Position numbers and translations under genes: made by a program
In this document: positions 52,525 through 62,393 of the stretch, in pieces
Numbering within the stretch: the stretch's first letter is position 1
Layout of the letters: each line of letters begins with the position of its first letter
Notes under the pieces: generated by a model
Database searches by the model: none
What the model was told of the DNA's origin: nothing
Seen by the model: only the letters and a program-made list of their open reading frames with translations
Origin: Bradyrhizobium prioriisuperbiae
Lineage (GTDB): Bacteria; Pseudomonadota; Alphaproteobacteria; Rhizobiales; Xanthobacteraceae
Assembly: GCF_032397745.1 (NCBI RefSeq)
Contig: NZ_CP135921.1
Span: forward strand, 62,001 to 126,000
Length of the DNA stretch: 64,000 nucleotides
Direction of reading: 5' to 3'

Positions 52525-53879
52525 ACGCATTGCTGATCGAGAACGCCGAGGGGATTTTCACCGGGCTTGCCGGCGACGCCATGCGGGCCCGCGGATCGAT
52601 CCGGATTCGCGATGGCATCATCACAGCGATCGGCGCGCTTACGCCGGAGAGCGGCGAACGACGGCTGGATGCCTCCGGCTGCGTGATCTATCCCGGATTG
52701 ATCTCGACTCACCACCATCTGTTCCAGAGCGTGTTGAAGGGCGTGCAAGCCGGCATCAACCAGCCGCTCGCCGGCTGGCTGCGATCGGTGCCGTATGCGT
52801 ACTGGTCGAAGATCGACGAAGAGGCGCTGGCGGTCGCGGCCCGGATCGGCCTTGCCGAGCTGCTGCTGTCCGGCACCACGACAGTGGCCGACCATCATTA
52901 TCTGTTCAGTGACACCTATCGTTTCGATCCCGCGGCAGTCATCTTCGAAGTCGCGCGCAGCCTCGGGCTGCGGCTGGTGCTATGCCGCGGCGGCGGCACC
53001 AAGACCAGCCATGTCAGCGGCGGCGCAGGCGCACCGACGCCGGTTGAACCGCTCGAGCGCATGCTGGCCTCGGTCGAAGCCTGCGCCCAGCGTTTTCATG
53101 ACCCTTCTCCCGCCGGCCTGACCAAGGTGGCGATGGCGCCGACCACACCGACGTGGTCGCTGGAGCCGGGTGAACTGCGCGAAGTGATCGCTGCCTCGCG
53201 CCGCATGAAGCTGCGGCTGCACAGTCACTTGTCGGAGACCTCGGACTATGTCGATTTCTGCCTGTCGGTGCATGGCAAGCGCCCGGTGCACTGGCTGGCG
53301 GACCACGATTGGCTCGGCCCCGACATCTGGTACGCGCACATGGTGCACCTCGACCATGACGAGGTGAAGATCCTCGCCGACACCGGCACCGGCATGGCGC
53401 ACTGCCCGCAATCAAATTGCCGACTTGGCTCCGGTGTCGCACCGGCGGACGCGTTGGCGGCGCTGGGCGGCGCGGTGTCGCTAGGCGTCGACGGCGCCGC
53501 CTCCAACGAGGCCGCCGACATGGTCTGCGAGATGCACAGCGCCTGGCACACCCATCGCGCGGTCAAGGGCGCAAATGCCGTCACCGCCGAAGACGTGGTG
53601 CACTGGGCCACCGCCGGCGGCGCACGGGTGCTGGGTCTGCCGCAGATCGGGACCCTCGCCCCCGGCCAGCAAGCCGACATTGCCGTGTTCGATCTCGATC
53701 AGCCCCGCCACTTCGGCATGCATGACCGTTTAGTGGCGCCGGTCACCTGCGGCGGCGCCCGGGTGCGCCACCTGCTGATCGGCGGGCGGACTGTCGTCGA
53801 TGATGGCGCCATCCCGGGCCTCGATCTCGTTCGCCTTCGATCCGACGCGGCGCGCGTGGTGACGCGCATCGCCGCATGA
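52521..53879 (+). CDS. Amidohydrolase (TrzN/8-oxoguanine-deaminase-like)
   Basis: A 452-residue metal-dependent amidohydrolase. It has YPGLISTHHHLFQ (first metal His pair), ADHHYLFSD, LHSHLSET (His/Glu), WYAHMVHLD (His) and SLGVDGAASNEA (Asp), and ends with the composite barrel (GTLAPGQQADIAVFDLD). Close relatives deaminate 8-oxoguanine, hydroxyatrazine or melamine-type N-heterocycles. Start ATG 52521 overlaps the permease stop. It is followed 19 bp later by the Rieske oxygenase, so ring deamination and oxygenation may be successive steps. Confidence 0.9.
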   Translation: MNALLIENAEGIFTGLAGDAMRARGSIRIRDGIITAIGALTPESGERRLDASGCVIYPGLISTHHHLFQSVLKGVQAGINQPLAGWLRSVPYAYWSKIDEEALAVAARIGLAELLLSGTTTVADHHYLFSDTYRFDPAAVIFEVARSLGLRLVLCRGGGTKTSHVSGGAGAPTPVEPLERMLASVEACAQRFHDPSPAGLTKVAMAPTTPTWSLEPGELREVIAASRRMKLRLHSHLSETSDYVDFCLSVHGKRPVHWLADHDWLGPDIWYAHMVHLDHDEVKILADTGTGMAHCPQSNCRLGSGVAPADALAALGGAVSLGVDGAASNEAADMVCEMHSAWHTHRAVKGANAVTAEDVVHWATAGGARVLGLPQIGTLAPGQQADIAVFDLDQPRHFGMHDRLVAPVTCGGARVRHLLIGGRTVVDDGAIPGLDLVRLRSDAARVVTRIAA

Positions 53880-53898
53880 CCTGACAGGGAGATACCTC

Positions 53899-54960
53899 AT
53901 GCTGGCCACCCAACAACCGGTGCTTCGCCGCTTCTGGTACGCGATCATGCCGACCGAACGGCTCAAGGGCGGCCCGCAGCCGTTCACCCTGCTCGGCGAG
54001 CCCATCGTGTTGTTTCTCGATGCCAAGGGTGAGCCGGCGGCGCTGGAAGACCGCTGCTGCCATCGCACCGCGAAACTCTCCAAGGGCTGGTGCCGCAACG
54101 GCAACATCGTCTGCGGCTATCACGGCTGGGAATACGACCGCGACGGCAAACTGGTAATGATCCCGCAATTTCCGTTCGAGCAGCCGATCCCCGATGCCAA
54201 GGCGCGCGCGTTCCGCACACAGACCCGCTACGGCTATGTCTGGGTGGCGCTGGACGAGCCGCTGCGCGACATTCCCGACATTCCCGAGGACAGCGATCCC
54301 GCCTATCGCCGCATCTTCCAGTTCTACGACACCTGGAACACGGCGGCGCTGCGGCTGATGGAGAACTCGTTCGACAACGCGCATTTCGCCTTTGTGCACA
54401 AAAACACGTTCGGCGACATCGACCAGCCGCGGCCGGAGAAATACGAGATCGTCGAGACCGACTACGGCTTCGAGGCGGAGACCCTGATCACGGTGAAGAA
54501 CCCGCCGATCGCGGCGAAGATCTCGGGCACCAGCGAGCCTTACACCAAGCGACACATGCGCAACAAATGGTTCATGCCGTTCTGCCGGCGGCTCGACATG
54601 GAATACCCTTCCGGCATCCGCCACATCATCTTCAACTGCGCCACCCCAATCGCCGACGGCAAGATCCAGGTGGTGCAGCTGTTGTTCCGCAACGACACCG
54701 AGGCGGACTGCTCCGCCCAGGAGCTGATCGACTGGGATGCCGCCATCATCGCCGAGGATCGCGATATCCTGGAATCCACCGATCCCGACGCCATCGTCGA
54801 CATGGGCCGCAAGATCGAGAAGCACATGCCGTCCGATCGTCCCGGCATGCTGATGCGCAAGCGCCTGCTTGACCTGCTGCACGAACATGATGAGGAAGAA
54901 GTGCCAAAGCCGATGGCCATGGACACCGGCGCGCTGGAGCGGAGTCACCTGGCGGTGTAG
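53899..54960 (+). CDS. Rieske non-heme iron oxygenase, large subunit
   Basis: A 353-residue Rieske oxygenase. The 2Fe-2S motif is DRCCHRTAKL with CGYHGW (C53-x-H55, C72-x2-H75), and the mononuclear iron site is ENSFDNAHFAFVH (D159, H162, H167). Its size and layout match vanillate-demethylase-like or carnitine-type single-subunit enzymes that hydroxylate or dealkylate. It needs a reductase; none is adjacent. The only VanB-type reductase in the window is at 20691, and a flavodoxin-like donor lies at 47265. Confidence 0.92.
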   Translation: MLATQQPVLRRFWYAIMPTERLKGGPQPFTLLGEPIVLFLDAKGEPAALEDRCCHRTAKLSKGWCRNGNIVCGYHGWEYDRDGKLVMIPQFPFEQPIPDAKARAFRTQTRYGYVWVALDEPLRDIPDIPEDSDPAYRRIFQFYDTWNTAALRLMENSFDNAHFAFVHKNTFGDIDQPRPEKYEIVETDYGFEAETLITVKNPPIAAKISGTSEPYTKRHMRNKWFMPFCRRLDMEYPSGIRHIIFNCATPIADGKIQVVQLLFRNDTEADCSAQELIDWDAAIIAEDRDILESTDPDAIVDMGRKIEKHMPSDRPGMLMRKRLLDLLHEHDEEEVPKPMAMDTGALERSHLAV

Positions 54961-54967
54961 CCGGCGC

Positions 54968-55468
54968 TCAGTCTACCTCTTTCGATCGCCGGTACCGAAA
55001 ATCGCAATGGCCGGCGCCCTGCATGATCGTCTGCGTGCGGGCGAGCTTGATATCGGGATCGAACCCCTCGGCTGTGTCGAAGTCTGCACTGCAGACCAGC
55101 AGGAAGCCAAGCTCCGGCTCGCCCAGTTCCTTGTAGAATTCGGCGTACCGGCATCCCGTCACATCGATCTCGAAGGCGTCCTGCGACTGGGTAACCACGC
55201 GATAATCAAGCGCATCGTCTCGGGCGTAGGTGGCGAATGCGGACGCCATGGTCTTGCCGAGATTTGCCTTCCCTAGATTTTCTTTGCCGAGATTTTTCTC
55301 GTTTTTCGCCCGCCAGAATTCTTCACCGTGGCGCCGGTAAGTTTCACCCAGGGCCTTTCGAACGAGGCTGTTGGCGCGCGCCTCGCCCAATTCCGCCTGC
55401 AAGGCTTTGATCAACGGCACCAGGACCTGAGCCTGGATCTTGGCCTGTTCGATGACGGTTATGCCCAC
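54968..55468 (-). CDS. ATC-hydrolase-like protein
   Basis: A 166-residue protein like L-2-amino-thiazoline-4-carboxylate hydrolase, with EFYKELGEPELGFLLVCSADFDTAEGFDPDIKLARTQTIMQGAGHCDFRYR. The family opens a thiazoline ring to N-carbamoylcysteine. At residues about 58-72 there is a 15-bp tandem repeat encoding NLGKE-NLGKA-NLGKT (55251-55295), which may vary in copy number. It is convergent with the Rieske gene and may belong to the same N-compound cluster. Confidence 0.8.
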   Translation of the reverse strand: MGITVIEQAKIQAQVLVPLIKALQAELGEARANSLVRKALGETYRRHGEEFWRAKNEKNLGKENLGKANLGKTMASAFATYARDDALDYRVVTQSQDAFEIDVTGCRYAEFYKELGEPELGFLLVCSADFDTAEGFDPDIKLARTQTIMQGAGHCDFRYRRSKEVD

Positions 55469-55582
55469 GGACGATCTCCCGTTCCTGCACTCGCCTCACC
55501 ATCATAGCGCGAATGGTGGCGGCACTGAAGAACGGGCTGCCGTCGCACGGGACGACTCGCCTTGACCTGGAGTGCCCTCTCC

Positions 55583-57250
55583 TCAGGCCGTCATCACCCG
55601 GGGCTGGTCGCCACCACCGGGGCCGGCAAACAGCCGGCGGCCGGGAATCGCGTCCAGCAGCGCCTGGGTGTAGGCATGCTGAGGATTGCGAAACACCGAC
55701 AGTGTCTCACCCTGCTCGACGATCTCGCCGCGGCGCATCACCACGATGCGGTCGGCGATCTCAGCCGCCACCCGCAGATCGTGGGTAATGAACAGCATCG
55801 CGAGGTTCATCTCCTCACGCAGCTCGGCGAGCAACTCCAGGATATGCGCCTGCACCGAAACATCGAGCGCCGACACCGCCTCGTCCGCCACCAGCACCAG
55901 CGGCTTCAAGGCGAGCGCGCGTGCGATGCAGATGCGCTGGCGCTGGCCGCCGGAGAACTCGTGCGGGTAACGCTCGGCGGCGCTATCCTTCAATCCGACG
56001 CGGGCAAGCAGCCACTTTGCGTCCGCCTTGGCCTCCGCCGCCGGCACGCCATAGGCCATCGGGCCGCGGGCGATGGCATCGCCAACCTTCTGGCGTGGAT
56101 CCAGCGCCGCGAACGGATCCTGGAACACAATCTGCACCTTGCGGCGCATCGCCCGCAGTTGCGCGCCATGCACCGAGAGGAAATCCGTGCCACCGAAATC
56201 CACCGTGCCGCCATCGGGCTCGATCAGCCGCATCACGATTCGACCGAGGGTCGACTTGCCGGAACCGGATTCCCCGACCACCGCCACCGTTTCCCGCGGC
56301 TTGAGCGACAGCGCCACATCGCGCACCGCCGGCACACGTCGCGCCGGGCGAAACAAACCCTGGCGGGTGACAAACGTTTTGTTCAGGCCACGCGCCGTGA
56401 GCAGCGGCTCGCCACTGATGGCACGGCCGCTCGCTGCCGGACGCGAGCCCGGCACCGCCGCGATCAGCGCCTTGGTGTAGGCATCCTTCGGAGCGCGCAG
56501 CACGTCATCCACGGTACCCTGTTCCACCACGCGACCATTACGCATCACCACCACGCGGTCGGCGATATCGGCGACCACGCCGAAATCATGGGTGATGAAC
56601 AGCACGCCCATGCCGCGCTCGGCCTGCAACTGACGGATCAGGTTCAGGATCTGCTTTTGCGTCGTGACGTCGAGTGCGGTGGTGGGCTCGTCGGCCAGCA
56701 GCAAGGCCGGATTGTTCGCCATGGCGATGGCGATCATCACACGCTGGCGCTGACCACCGGAGAGCTGGAACGGATAGCTTCTTCGCAGCGTCGCCGGCTC
56801 CGGCAACCCAACCGCGGCTATCAGTTCCTCGACACGGGCCTCAAGCGCCGCCCGCGCCGGCCGCGGCCGTGCGTGGGTGATGATCGCCTCAGTGATCTGG
56901 TCGCCGACCCGCGCCAGCGGATTGAGCGCGCTGAGCGGCTCCTGGAAGATCATGGAGATCTCGCCGCCGCGCAGCTTGCGCATCTCGGCATCATTCGCGG
57001 TCGCGATATCCGTGCCCTTGAAGCGGATGCTCCCGGACGCGACACTGACATTCGGCGGCAGCAGACCCAGCATGGCATGCGCCGTGATCGACTTGCCGGA
57101 GCCGGATTCACCAACCAGGCAAACCAGCTCGTTGCGGCGGACCGACAGGGAGACGTCCTCGACCGCGAACGCGCGATCCGCGCCGTGCGGCAGTGCAACC
57201 GACAGCTTCTCGACCGTGAGCAAAGTGTCTGATGTCACGATATTGCTCAT
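55583..57250 (-). CDS. Fused dipeptide ABC transporter ATPase (DppD-DppF)
   Basis: A 555-residue double ATPase. Two full ABC domains, each with GESGSGKS, an LSGGQRQR or FSGGQRQR signature and a DEP/DEA Walker B, are joined by a short linker. It energises the dipeptide/oligopeptide permease encoded just upstream. Start ATG 57250 overlaps the permease stop (ATGA); longer frames run into the dppC gene. Confidence 0.93.
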   Translation of the reverse strand: MSNIVTSDTLLTVEKLSVALPHGADRAFAVEDVSLSVRRNELVCLVGESGSGKSITAHAMLGLLPPNVSVASGSIRFKGTDIATANDAEMRKLRGGEISMIFQEPLSALNPLARVGDQITEAIITHARPRPARAALEARVEELIAAVGLPEPATLRRSYPFQLSGGQRQRVMIAIAMANNPALLLADEPTTALDVTTQKQILNLIRQLQAERGMGVLFITHDFGVVADIADRVVVMRNGRVVEQGTVDDVLRAPKDAYTKALIAAVPGSRPAASGRAISGEPLLTARGLNKTFVTRQGLFRPARRVPAVRDVALSLKPRETVAVVGESGSGKSTLGRIVMRLIEPDGGTVDFGGTDFLSVHGAQLRAMRRKVQIVFQDPFAALDPRQKVGDAIARGPMAYGVPAAEAKADAKWLLARVGLKDSAAERYPHEFSGGQRQRICIARALALKPLVLVADEAVSALDVSVQAHILELLAELREEMNLAMLFITHDLRVAAEIADRIVVMRRGEIVEQGETLSVFRNPQHAYTQALLDAIPGRRLFAGPGGGDQPRVMTA

Positions 57251-58086
57251 GCCGGCCGCCATTTGCGCGCGATGCGCGGATTCAGAGTATCGTTCAATCC
57301 CTCGCCGACCAGATTGATGGCCAGCACGGTGAGCAGGATGGCGATGCCCGGAAACACGCTCATCCACCAGGCCTGACGGATCACAGTGCGCGCGGCGCCG
57401 ATCATGAAACCCCAGGACATCAGGTTCGGATCGCCAAGGCCCATGAAGCTCAGCGCGCTTTCGATCAGGATTGCGGTGGCGATGGTCAGCGAGCCGGTGA
57501 CGATGATCGGCGAGATCGCATTGGGCAGAATGTGGCGCAGCACCACCGCCAGAGGTGCCTGCCCCTGGCAGACTGCGGCCTGCACGAATTCCCGGCCGCG
57601 CAGCCGCAGGAACTCCGCCCGCGTCAGCCGCGCCAAGGGCGGCCAGCTCACCGCTGCGATGGCGATGATGACGTTGGTCAAGGTCGGTCCCAGTGTCGCC
57701 ACCAGAAGAATGGCCAGAATGAAGCCGGGAATGGTCTGGAACAATTCGGTGAGACGCATCATCACGTCGTCGACCTTGTCGCCATAATAACCGGCGATGG
57801 CGCCGATCAGGACGCCGACGCAGACCGCAGCCATGGTAGAAACAAGGCCGATCAACAGCGACACCCGCGCGCCATAGGCGATGCCGGCGGCGACATCGCG
57901 TCCCAGCATGTCGGACCCAAGCCACAGCCCTTCGCTCAGCGGCGGCTGGAATGGCGCGCCAACCATGTCCCAGGGATCGTCGGGAAACAGCAGAGGGGCC
58001 GTGACCGCCAGCGCGACAACGGCGGCGAGAATGACGAATCCGATCACACCGGTCGGATGGCGGAAGAAGGCTTTGAGCGTATCCAT
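57247..58086 (-). CDS. dppC: Dipeptide ABC transporter permease DppC
   Basis: A 279-residue permease with six helices, the N-terminal HPTGVIGFVILAAV leader typical of DppC/OppC, and the EAA loop (VCQGQAPLAVVLRHILPNAISPIIV). It forms the channel with DppB. The stop overlaps the ATPase start. Confidence 0.92.
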   Translation of the reverse strand: MDTLKAFFRHPTGVIGFVILAAVVALAVTAPLLFPDDPWDMVGAPFQPPLSEGLWLGSDMLGRDVAAGIAYGARVSLLIGLVSTMAAVCVGVLIGAIAGYYGDKVDDVMMRLTELFQTIPGFILAILLVATLGPTLTNVIIAIAAVSWPPLARLTRAEFLRLRGREFVQAAVCQGQAPLAVVLRHILPNAISPIIVTGSLTIATAILIESALSFMGLGDPNLMSWGFMIGAARTVIRQAWWMSVFPGIAILLTVLAINLVGEGLNDTLNPRIARKWRPA

Positions 58087-58099
58087 GCTGTTCCTCCGC

Positions 58100-59122
58100 T
58101 CAGGACGCTGCGCGCAGACTGACGCGGGGATCGATCAGCCGGTAGATCGCATCGGTGACGAGGTTGAGCACGATGACGATCACCGACATCACCAGGAAGA
58201 TGCCGAGCAGCACGGGATAGTCGCGCTGCAGCACTGCGTCATAGGTCAGCCGGCCGAGGCCGGGCCAGGCGAACACGGTTTCGATCACCACCGCGCCACC
58301 GACCAGCGCTCCCGCCTGCATGCCGGCAACGGTCACCACCGGCAGAATGGCATTGCGCAGGATATGGCGGGCAATGATCCGGCCCTGTTTCAGGCCCTTG
58401 GCGCGCGCGGTCTTGATGAAATCCTGGTGCGTCACCTCGATGACGGAGGAGCGCATCAGCCGCGCATAGATCGCGAGATACACTGCGGCGAGCGAGATCG
58501 CCGGCAAAATGAGATGAGCACCAATATCGCCGATCCGCTGCAAGGGCGTCATCTGCACGCCGATGGTGACGTAACCGAAGGCCGGCAACCAGTCGAGCCG
58601 CACCGAAAACAGCAACACCAGCATCAGCCCGAGCCAGAACACCGGCATGGCATAGAGAAACAGCGAGACGATGGTCAACGCCGTATCCGACCACTTGCCG
58701 GCGCGCACACCCGCCAGCGTGCCGAGCACGATGCCGAGAAACAAAGCGGTCAGGAACGCGGTGCCAGTGAGCAGCAGGGTCGCCGGCAGCCGCTCAGCCA
58801 GCAGCGCCCGCACCGGTCGCTGCTGGCGGTAGGAGTAGCCGAGATCGAGAGTGACGATCCGCTTCAAATAGGTCCCAAGCTGAACGATATAAGGTTTGTC
58901 GAGGCCATACTCCTCGCGCAACTGGGCCAGCAGCTTTTCGTCGGACGCACCGCTTTGTCCGGCGATCACCTGGGCGGGATCGCCGGGCGCCGCATGAACC
59001 AGCACGAAATTGAAGGTGGCGATCACCAGCACCACCGCGACAAACTTGGCGACCCAGGCGCCAATGGCAAGGGCGGCGGCAACCACGCCGCCTCCCTTCG
59101 CGTCGAGGGCGAGCAAACTCAT
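58100..59122 (-). CDS. dppB: Dipeptide ABC transporter permease DppB
   Basis: A 340-residue permease with six helices, a long periplasmic loop (LREEYGLDKPYIVQLGTYLKRIVTLDLGYSYR) and the EAA loop (ARAKGLKQGRIIARHILRNAILPVVTVAG). DppB/OppB type. It overlaps the binding-protein stop by 4 bp and lies 13 bp before dppC. Confidence 0.92.
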   Translation of the reverse strand: MSLLALDAKGGGVVAAALAIGAWVAKFVAVVLVIATFNFVLVHAAPGDPAQVIAGQSGASDEKLLAQLREEYGLDKPYIVQLGTYLKRIVTLDLGYSYRQQRPVRALLAERLPATLLLTGTAFLTALFLGIVLGTLAGVRAGKWSDTALTIVSLFLYAMPVFWLGLMLVLLFSVRLDWLPAFGYVTIGVQMTPLQRIGDIGAHLILPAISLAAVYLAIYARLMRSSVIEVTHQDFIKTARAKGLKQGRIIARHILRNAILPVVTVAGMQAGALVGGAVVIETVFAWPGLGRLTYDAVLQRDYPVLLGIFLVMSVIVIVLNLVTDAIYRLIDPRVSLRAAS

Positions 59123-60708
59123 CCCAGCGACACCGTGCCGAACGTCTCGTGCACGCCGATCGCCGTCGTGATCACATTCTTCAGCTTCTTATCGATGAAA
59201 TTCGGATAATCCTGCTCAAGCAGCCAGACCACCGGGACATCCTCGACCACGAGCTTCTGCACGGCGCTGTAGTGCTCCTGCCGTTTGGCGTCGGAGGTCG
59301 CCACCGCCGCCTCTTCGAACAACCGGTCGACGTCCGGATTGGAATAACCGGCGGTGTTGGAGAACAGGATGCCCTTGCGGATGTTGGAGGAGATGTAGGT
59401 GCGTGACACGCCGAGCGCCGGATCTCCGAACTGGTAGACCAAGTTCATGGTCATCGAAAAATCCCAGTTGCTGCATTTCTCTGCCCAGCCAGCCATATCG
59501 ATGCCTTGCAGCTGCAGGTCGATGCCGACCCGTCCCAGCGACTGGCGCAGGAACTCCGCGGAGCGCTGATAGATCTCGCCATACGGTGGAACGAGATAGG
59601 GGATCGTCACCCGTTTGCCGTCCGCGCCCGGCTTCAGGCCCATCTCGTCGAGCAGCGCCTTCGCCTTGTCGAGCGAATATTCGTACTGCTTGACGTCTTT
59701 CTCATAGAAGCGCGTCTTCGACGAGATCGGACCAGTGGCGATCTTGCCGAGGCCGAAATAAACCCGCGCCAGCATCGCCTTGCGGTCGATGGCGTACATC
59801 ACCGCCTGGCGGAAACGCTTGTCGTTCATCGGCGCGATGCGGTTGTTCAATTCCAGCCATTGATGCGGAGCGAAGAACTCGTAACCCTTGGTAGTCATGT
59901 CGAGGTTGGGCAGCTTCGCCAGCCGCTGCACATCGAACGATTCAACATCCGACCACTGGGTCAGCTGCACAGTGCCCTGTTCGAGGGCCACCGAGCGCGA
60001 CGCGGCGTCCGGGATCACCCGGTAGATGATCTCGTCCAGATACGGCTCGCCCTTGCGATAATAGCCTTCGTGCTTGACCAGATGCACGTGCGAGCCGCGC
60101 ACCCATTCCTTCAGCTTGAACGGCCCGCAGCCGATGGCCTGCGCATTGGCAGGATTCTTGCGGTAATCGGTACCGTCATAGATGTGCTTCGGCACGATCG
60201 GCGCGGTGGTGCAATCGAAAGCGCCGAGGAAGGGTGCAAACGGTGCCTTCAACTTGAACACCACGGTGAGCGGATCCGGCGCCGTCGCACTCTCCGCCCG
60301 GGCAAAGGTGCCGCGGGCGCGAGCGTGGGTTTCCATCAGCATCTTGGTGGTCGAGAAGATGACGTCGTCAGCGGTCAGCGGCGTGCCGTCGTGGAAGGTG
60401 ATATTGGGGAACAGCTTGAAGGTATAGGTCAACCCGTCCGGCGACACCTCCCAGGATTGCGCTAGCCCCGGCATCGGCTTCAGATTGAAGTCGTAGCGCA
60501 GCAGGCTTTCGTAGATCTTGCCGCCCAGCGTCAGTGTCGGCTGCTGCTGGTTCAGCGCGGTGACGAGAATCGGCGGCTCGGGCTGGATGATGGTATTGAG
60601 CGTTCCCCCGCGGGTCTGCCCCGCCGCGCGTTTCAGCCCGAGCGGAATACCGCTGCCGGCCATCACACCCGTCATCAAACTCAACTTGGCGAATTCACGT
60701 CTGTTCAT
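59119..60708 (-). CDS. Dipeptide-type ABC transporter substrate-binding protein
   Basis: A 529-residue SBP_bac_5 receptor with a twin-arginine-like leader (NRREFAKLSLMTGVMAG) and then GGTLNTIIQPEPPILVTAL, GKIYESLLRYDFNLKPMPGLAQSWEVSPDGLTYTFKL (the family signature) and VIPDAASRSVALEQGTVQLT. It binds peptides or other large polar ligands in the periplasm. Start ATG 60708 fits the leader. First gene of the dpp set. Confidence 0.93.
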   Translation of the reverse strand: MNRREFAKLSLMTGVMAGSGIPLGLKRAAGQTRGGTLNTIIQPEPPILVTALNQQQPTLTLGGKIYESLLRYDFNLKPMPGLAQSWEVSPDGLTYTFKLFPNITFHDGTPLTADDVIFSTTKMLMETHARARGTFARAESATAPDPLTVVFKLKAPFAPFLGAFDCTTAPIVPKHIYDGTDYRKNPANAQAIGCGPFKLKEWVRGSHVHLVKHEGYYRKGEPYLDEIIYRVIPDAASRSVALEQGTVQLTQWSDVESFDVQRLAKLPNLDMTTKGYEFFAPHQWLELNNRIAPMNDKRFRQAVMYAIDRKAMLARVYFGLGKIATGPISSKTRFYEKDVKQYEYSLDKAKALLDEMGLKPGADGKRVTIPYLVPPYGEIYQRSAEFLRQSLGRVGIDLQLQGIDMAGWAEKCSNWDFSMTMNLVYQFGDPALGVSRTYISSNIRKGILFSNTAGYSNPDVDRLFEEAAVATSDAKRQEHYSAVQKLVVEDVPVVWLLEQDYPNFIDKKLKNVITTAIGVHETFGTVSLG

Positions 60709-61020
60709 GCCCCGTCCCTCGCGATGATCACACATTGAAACTCAGTCGGCTTGCCGAAAAATAGATGCAAGAATGAATCCAGAAGCGGTATTGAGGCGTC
60801 CCCGGTTACGATCATTTTTTGTTGTTGGTTTTCGCGCGGCGAGACTCGACTGTCCCGAGTTCGATCGTTCATCCTTCGAGGCGCGTTCGCAGCTCGGGAC
60901 AACGGGATATTCATAGAGCTTGGTTTTATCGGTGAAGAGTCGTCGGCGGCCGCCCCGCGGATGATGCGAACGCAGCGCGGTCGCGACGACGGCATCATGC
61001 GGTGACTTCGATCGGAGACA
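60709..61020. promoter_or_regulatory. 312-bp gap before the dpp operon with a hairpin
   Basis: No gene is seen. TGTCCCGAG (60851-60859) and CTCGGGACA (60893-60901) form an inverted repeat. The dpp promoter is expected here. Confidence 0.5.
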
Positions 61021-62337
61021 TCACAGCTTTCTCAGGCCGCACCAATTGGCCACGAACAGCGCGATACTCAGCGTGGTCTTGCGGATGCTCTCCAGTTCGA
61101 CCCGCTCGTTGAAGGCGTGCGGCCCGATGCCGTATGGCCCATAACACAGCGCCGGAATGCCGTAGTCGACGCAGTAGTAGCGGGTATCGTTGACGGCAGT
61201 GGAGAGGCGATCTTCAAGGGTGGCACCGAAGGCCGTCTGGTGTGCGACGCCGAGCACGCCTTCCGCCGCGCTGCCTGGCTCGCACACCGCGGCGTCGGCC
61301 TGAAAGCCGCTCCACACCAGCTCAGCCGGATTTTCCGACAGGAAGGTATCGTTCTTCTGCGCCTCGGCCAGACATTGTTCAATGCCGCGCATCGCCTCTT
61401 GCGGCGACGAGTTCGGCAGCAGCCCGAGCCGACAATCCAGCTCGCACCAAGCAGCAGTGGAACTCGCCCAGTCACCGCCCTTGATGATGCCGACATTGAA
61501 CTTGATCGGATCCTTGACGTCCTTGAACCAGGAATCCTCGACCGCTTTGGCGTTCAATGTCTTGGTGTACTCCTGGAATGCGCGGATCAGATGGGTGGCG
61601 GAGAGGATCGCGCTGGTCCCGGTCTGGGCGTAAGCGACATGCACCGGCGTGCCGCGCACCCGCAGCCGGAACCAGACCGCGCCGACCTGGGCACGGGTCA
61701 AGGTATGTCCGGTCGGTTCGGGAATCAGGCAAGCGTCCGCGCGATAGCCACGCACCAGGGTCGACAGCGCACCGTTGCCGGTGCTCTCTTCTTCTGTAAC
61801 GGTTTGCAGATGAATCCGTGCATCGGGCGCGTAGCCAGCCGCGCGGATGGCGTCGAGGGCGAAGATCATGGCGGAGACGCCGGATTTCATGTCCTGCGCA
61901 CCGCGGCCGAACATCCAGCCGTCACGCACGACCGCCGCATACGGCGGATCGCTCCACAGGTCGACCGGGCCTTCCGGCACCACATCGATGTGTCCCTGCA
62001 GGATCAGGCTGCGGCCATGCCCGTTGTTGTCATAGGTGGCGACGACCTGCCTGGAGCCGGCGGGATCGATGTTATCCATCGGCGCGGCTTTCGGGTGTTC
62101 ATGCAGTTTGACGTCCGCCAGACTGAACTCATCAACCTTGTAGCCCCGCTCGGCAAACTGCGACGCCAGCCACTGCTGCACCGGCGCTTCCTCGCCACGC
62201 AGGCTGCGGAACTGCACCAGCCGCTGCAGGAAGGCGACCTGCTTGTCGAAATTGCGATCGATGGCGGAACTCAGCTCTTCAAGAAGAAGACGATCTGGTT
62301 CTGCTTTTGCCTGTTGCGCCGAGGTCGTTGTCGCCAA
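61021..62337 (-). CDS. ArgE/DapE-like M20 deacylase
   Basis: A 438-residue M20 metallopeptidase with the metal-site motifs ILQGHIDVVPEGP (H, D), WMFGRGAQDMKSGVSAM (D) and VTEEESTGNGAL (E/E), the lid dimerisation domain and a last metal His (GIGPHAFNE). Such enzymes remove N-acyl groups from amino acids. It lies between gabD and the peptide transporter, so it may release GABA or another amine from an imported N-acyl compound. Confidence 0.9.
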   Translation of the reverse strand: MATTTSAQQAKAEPDRLLLEELSSAIDRNFDKQVAFLQRLVQFRSLRGEEAPVQQWLASQFAERGYKVDEFSLADVKLHEHPKAAPMDNIDPAGSRQVVATYDNNGHGRSLILQGHIDVVPEGPVDLWSDPPYAAVVRDGWMFGRGAQDMKSGVSAMIFALDAIRAAGYAPDARIHLQTVTEEESTGNGALSTLVRGYRADACLIPEPTGHTLTRAQVGAVWFRLRVRGTPVHVAYAQTGTSAILSATHLIRAFQEYTKTLNAKAVEDSWFKDVKDPIKFNVGIIKGGDWASSTAAWCELDCRLGLLPNSSPQEAMRGIEQCLAEAQKNDTFLSENPAELVWSGFQADAAVCEPGSAAEGVLGVAHQTAFGATLEDRLSTAVNDTRYYCVDYGIPALCYGPYGIGPHAFNERVELESIRKTTLSIALFVANWCGLRKL

Positions 62338-62393
62338 GGGTCGCCTCCCGTCAATACAATGAAGATATCGCTGCGATCAATGCCCGGCTTACT

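Noticed and set aside
55562..57232. A 556-residue plus-strand frame
   Set aside because: It is antisense to the fused ABC ATPase, whose Walker and signature motifs are intact.
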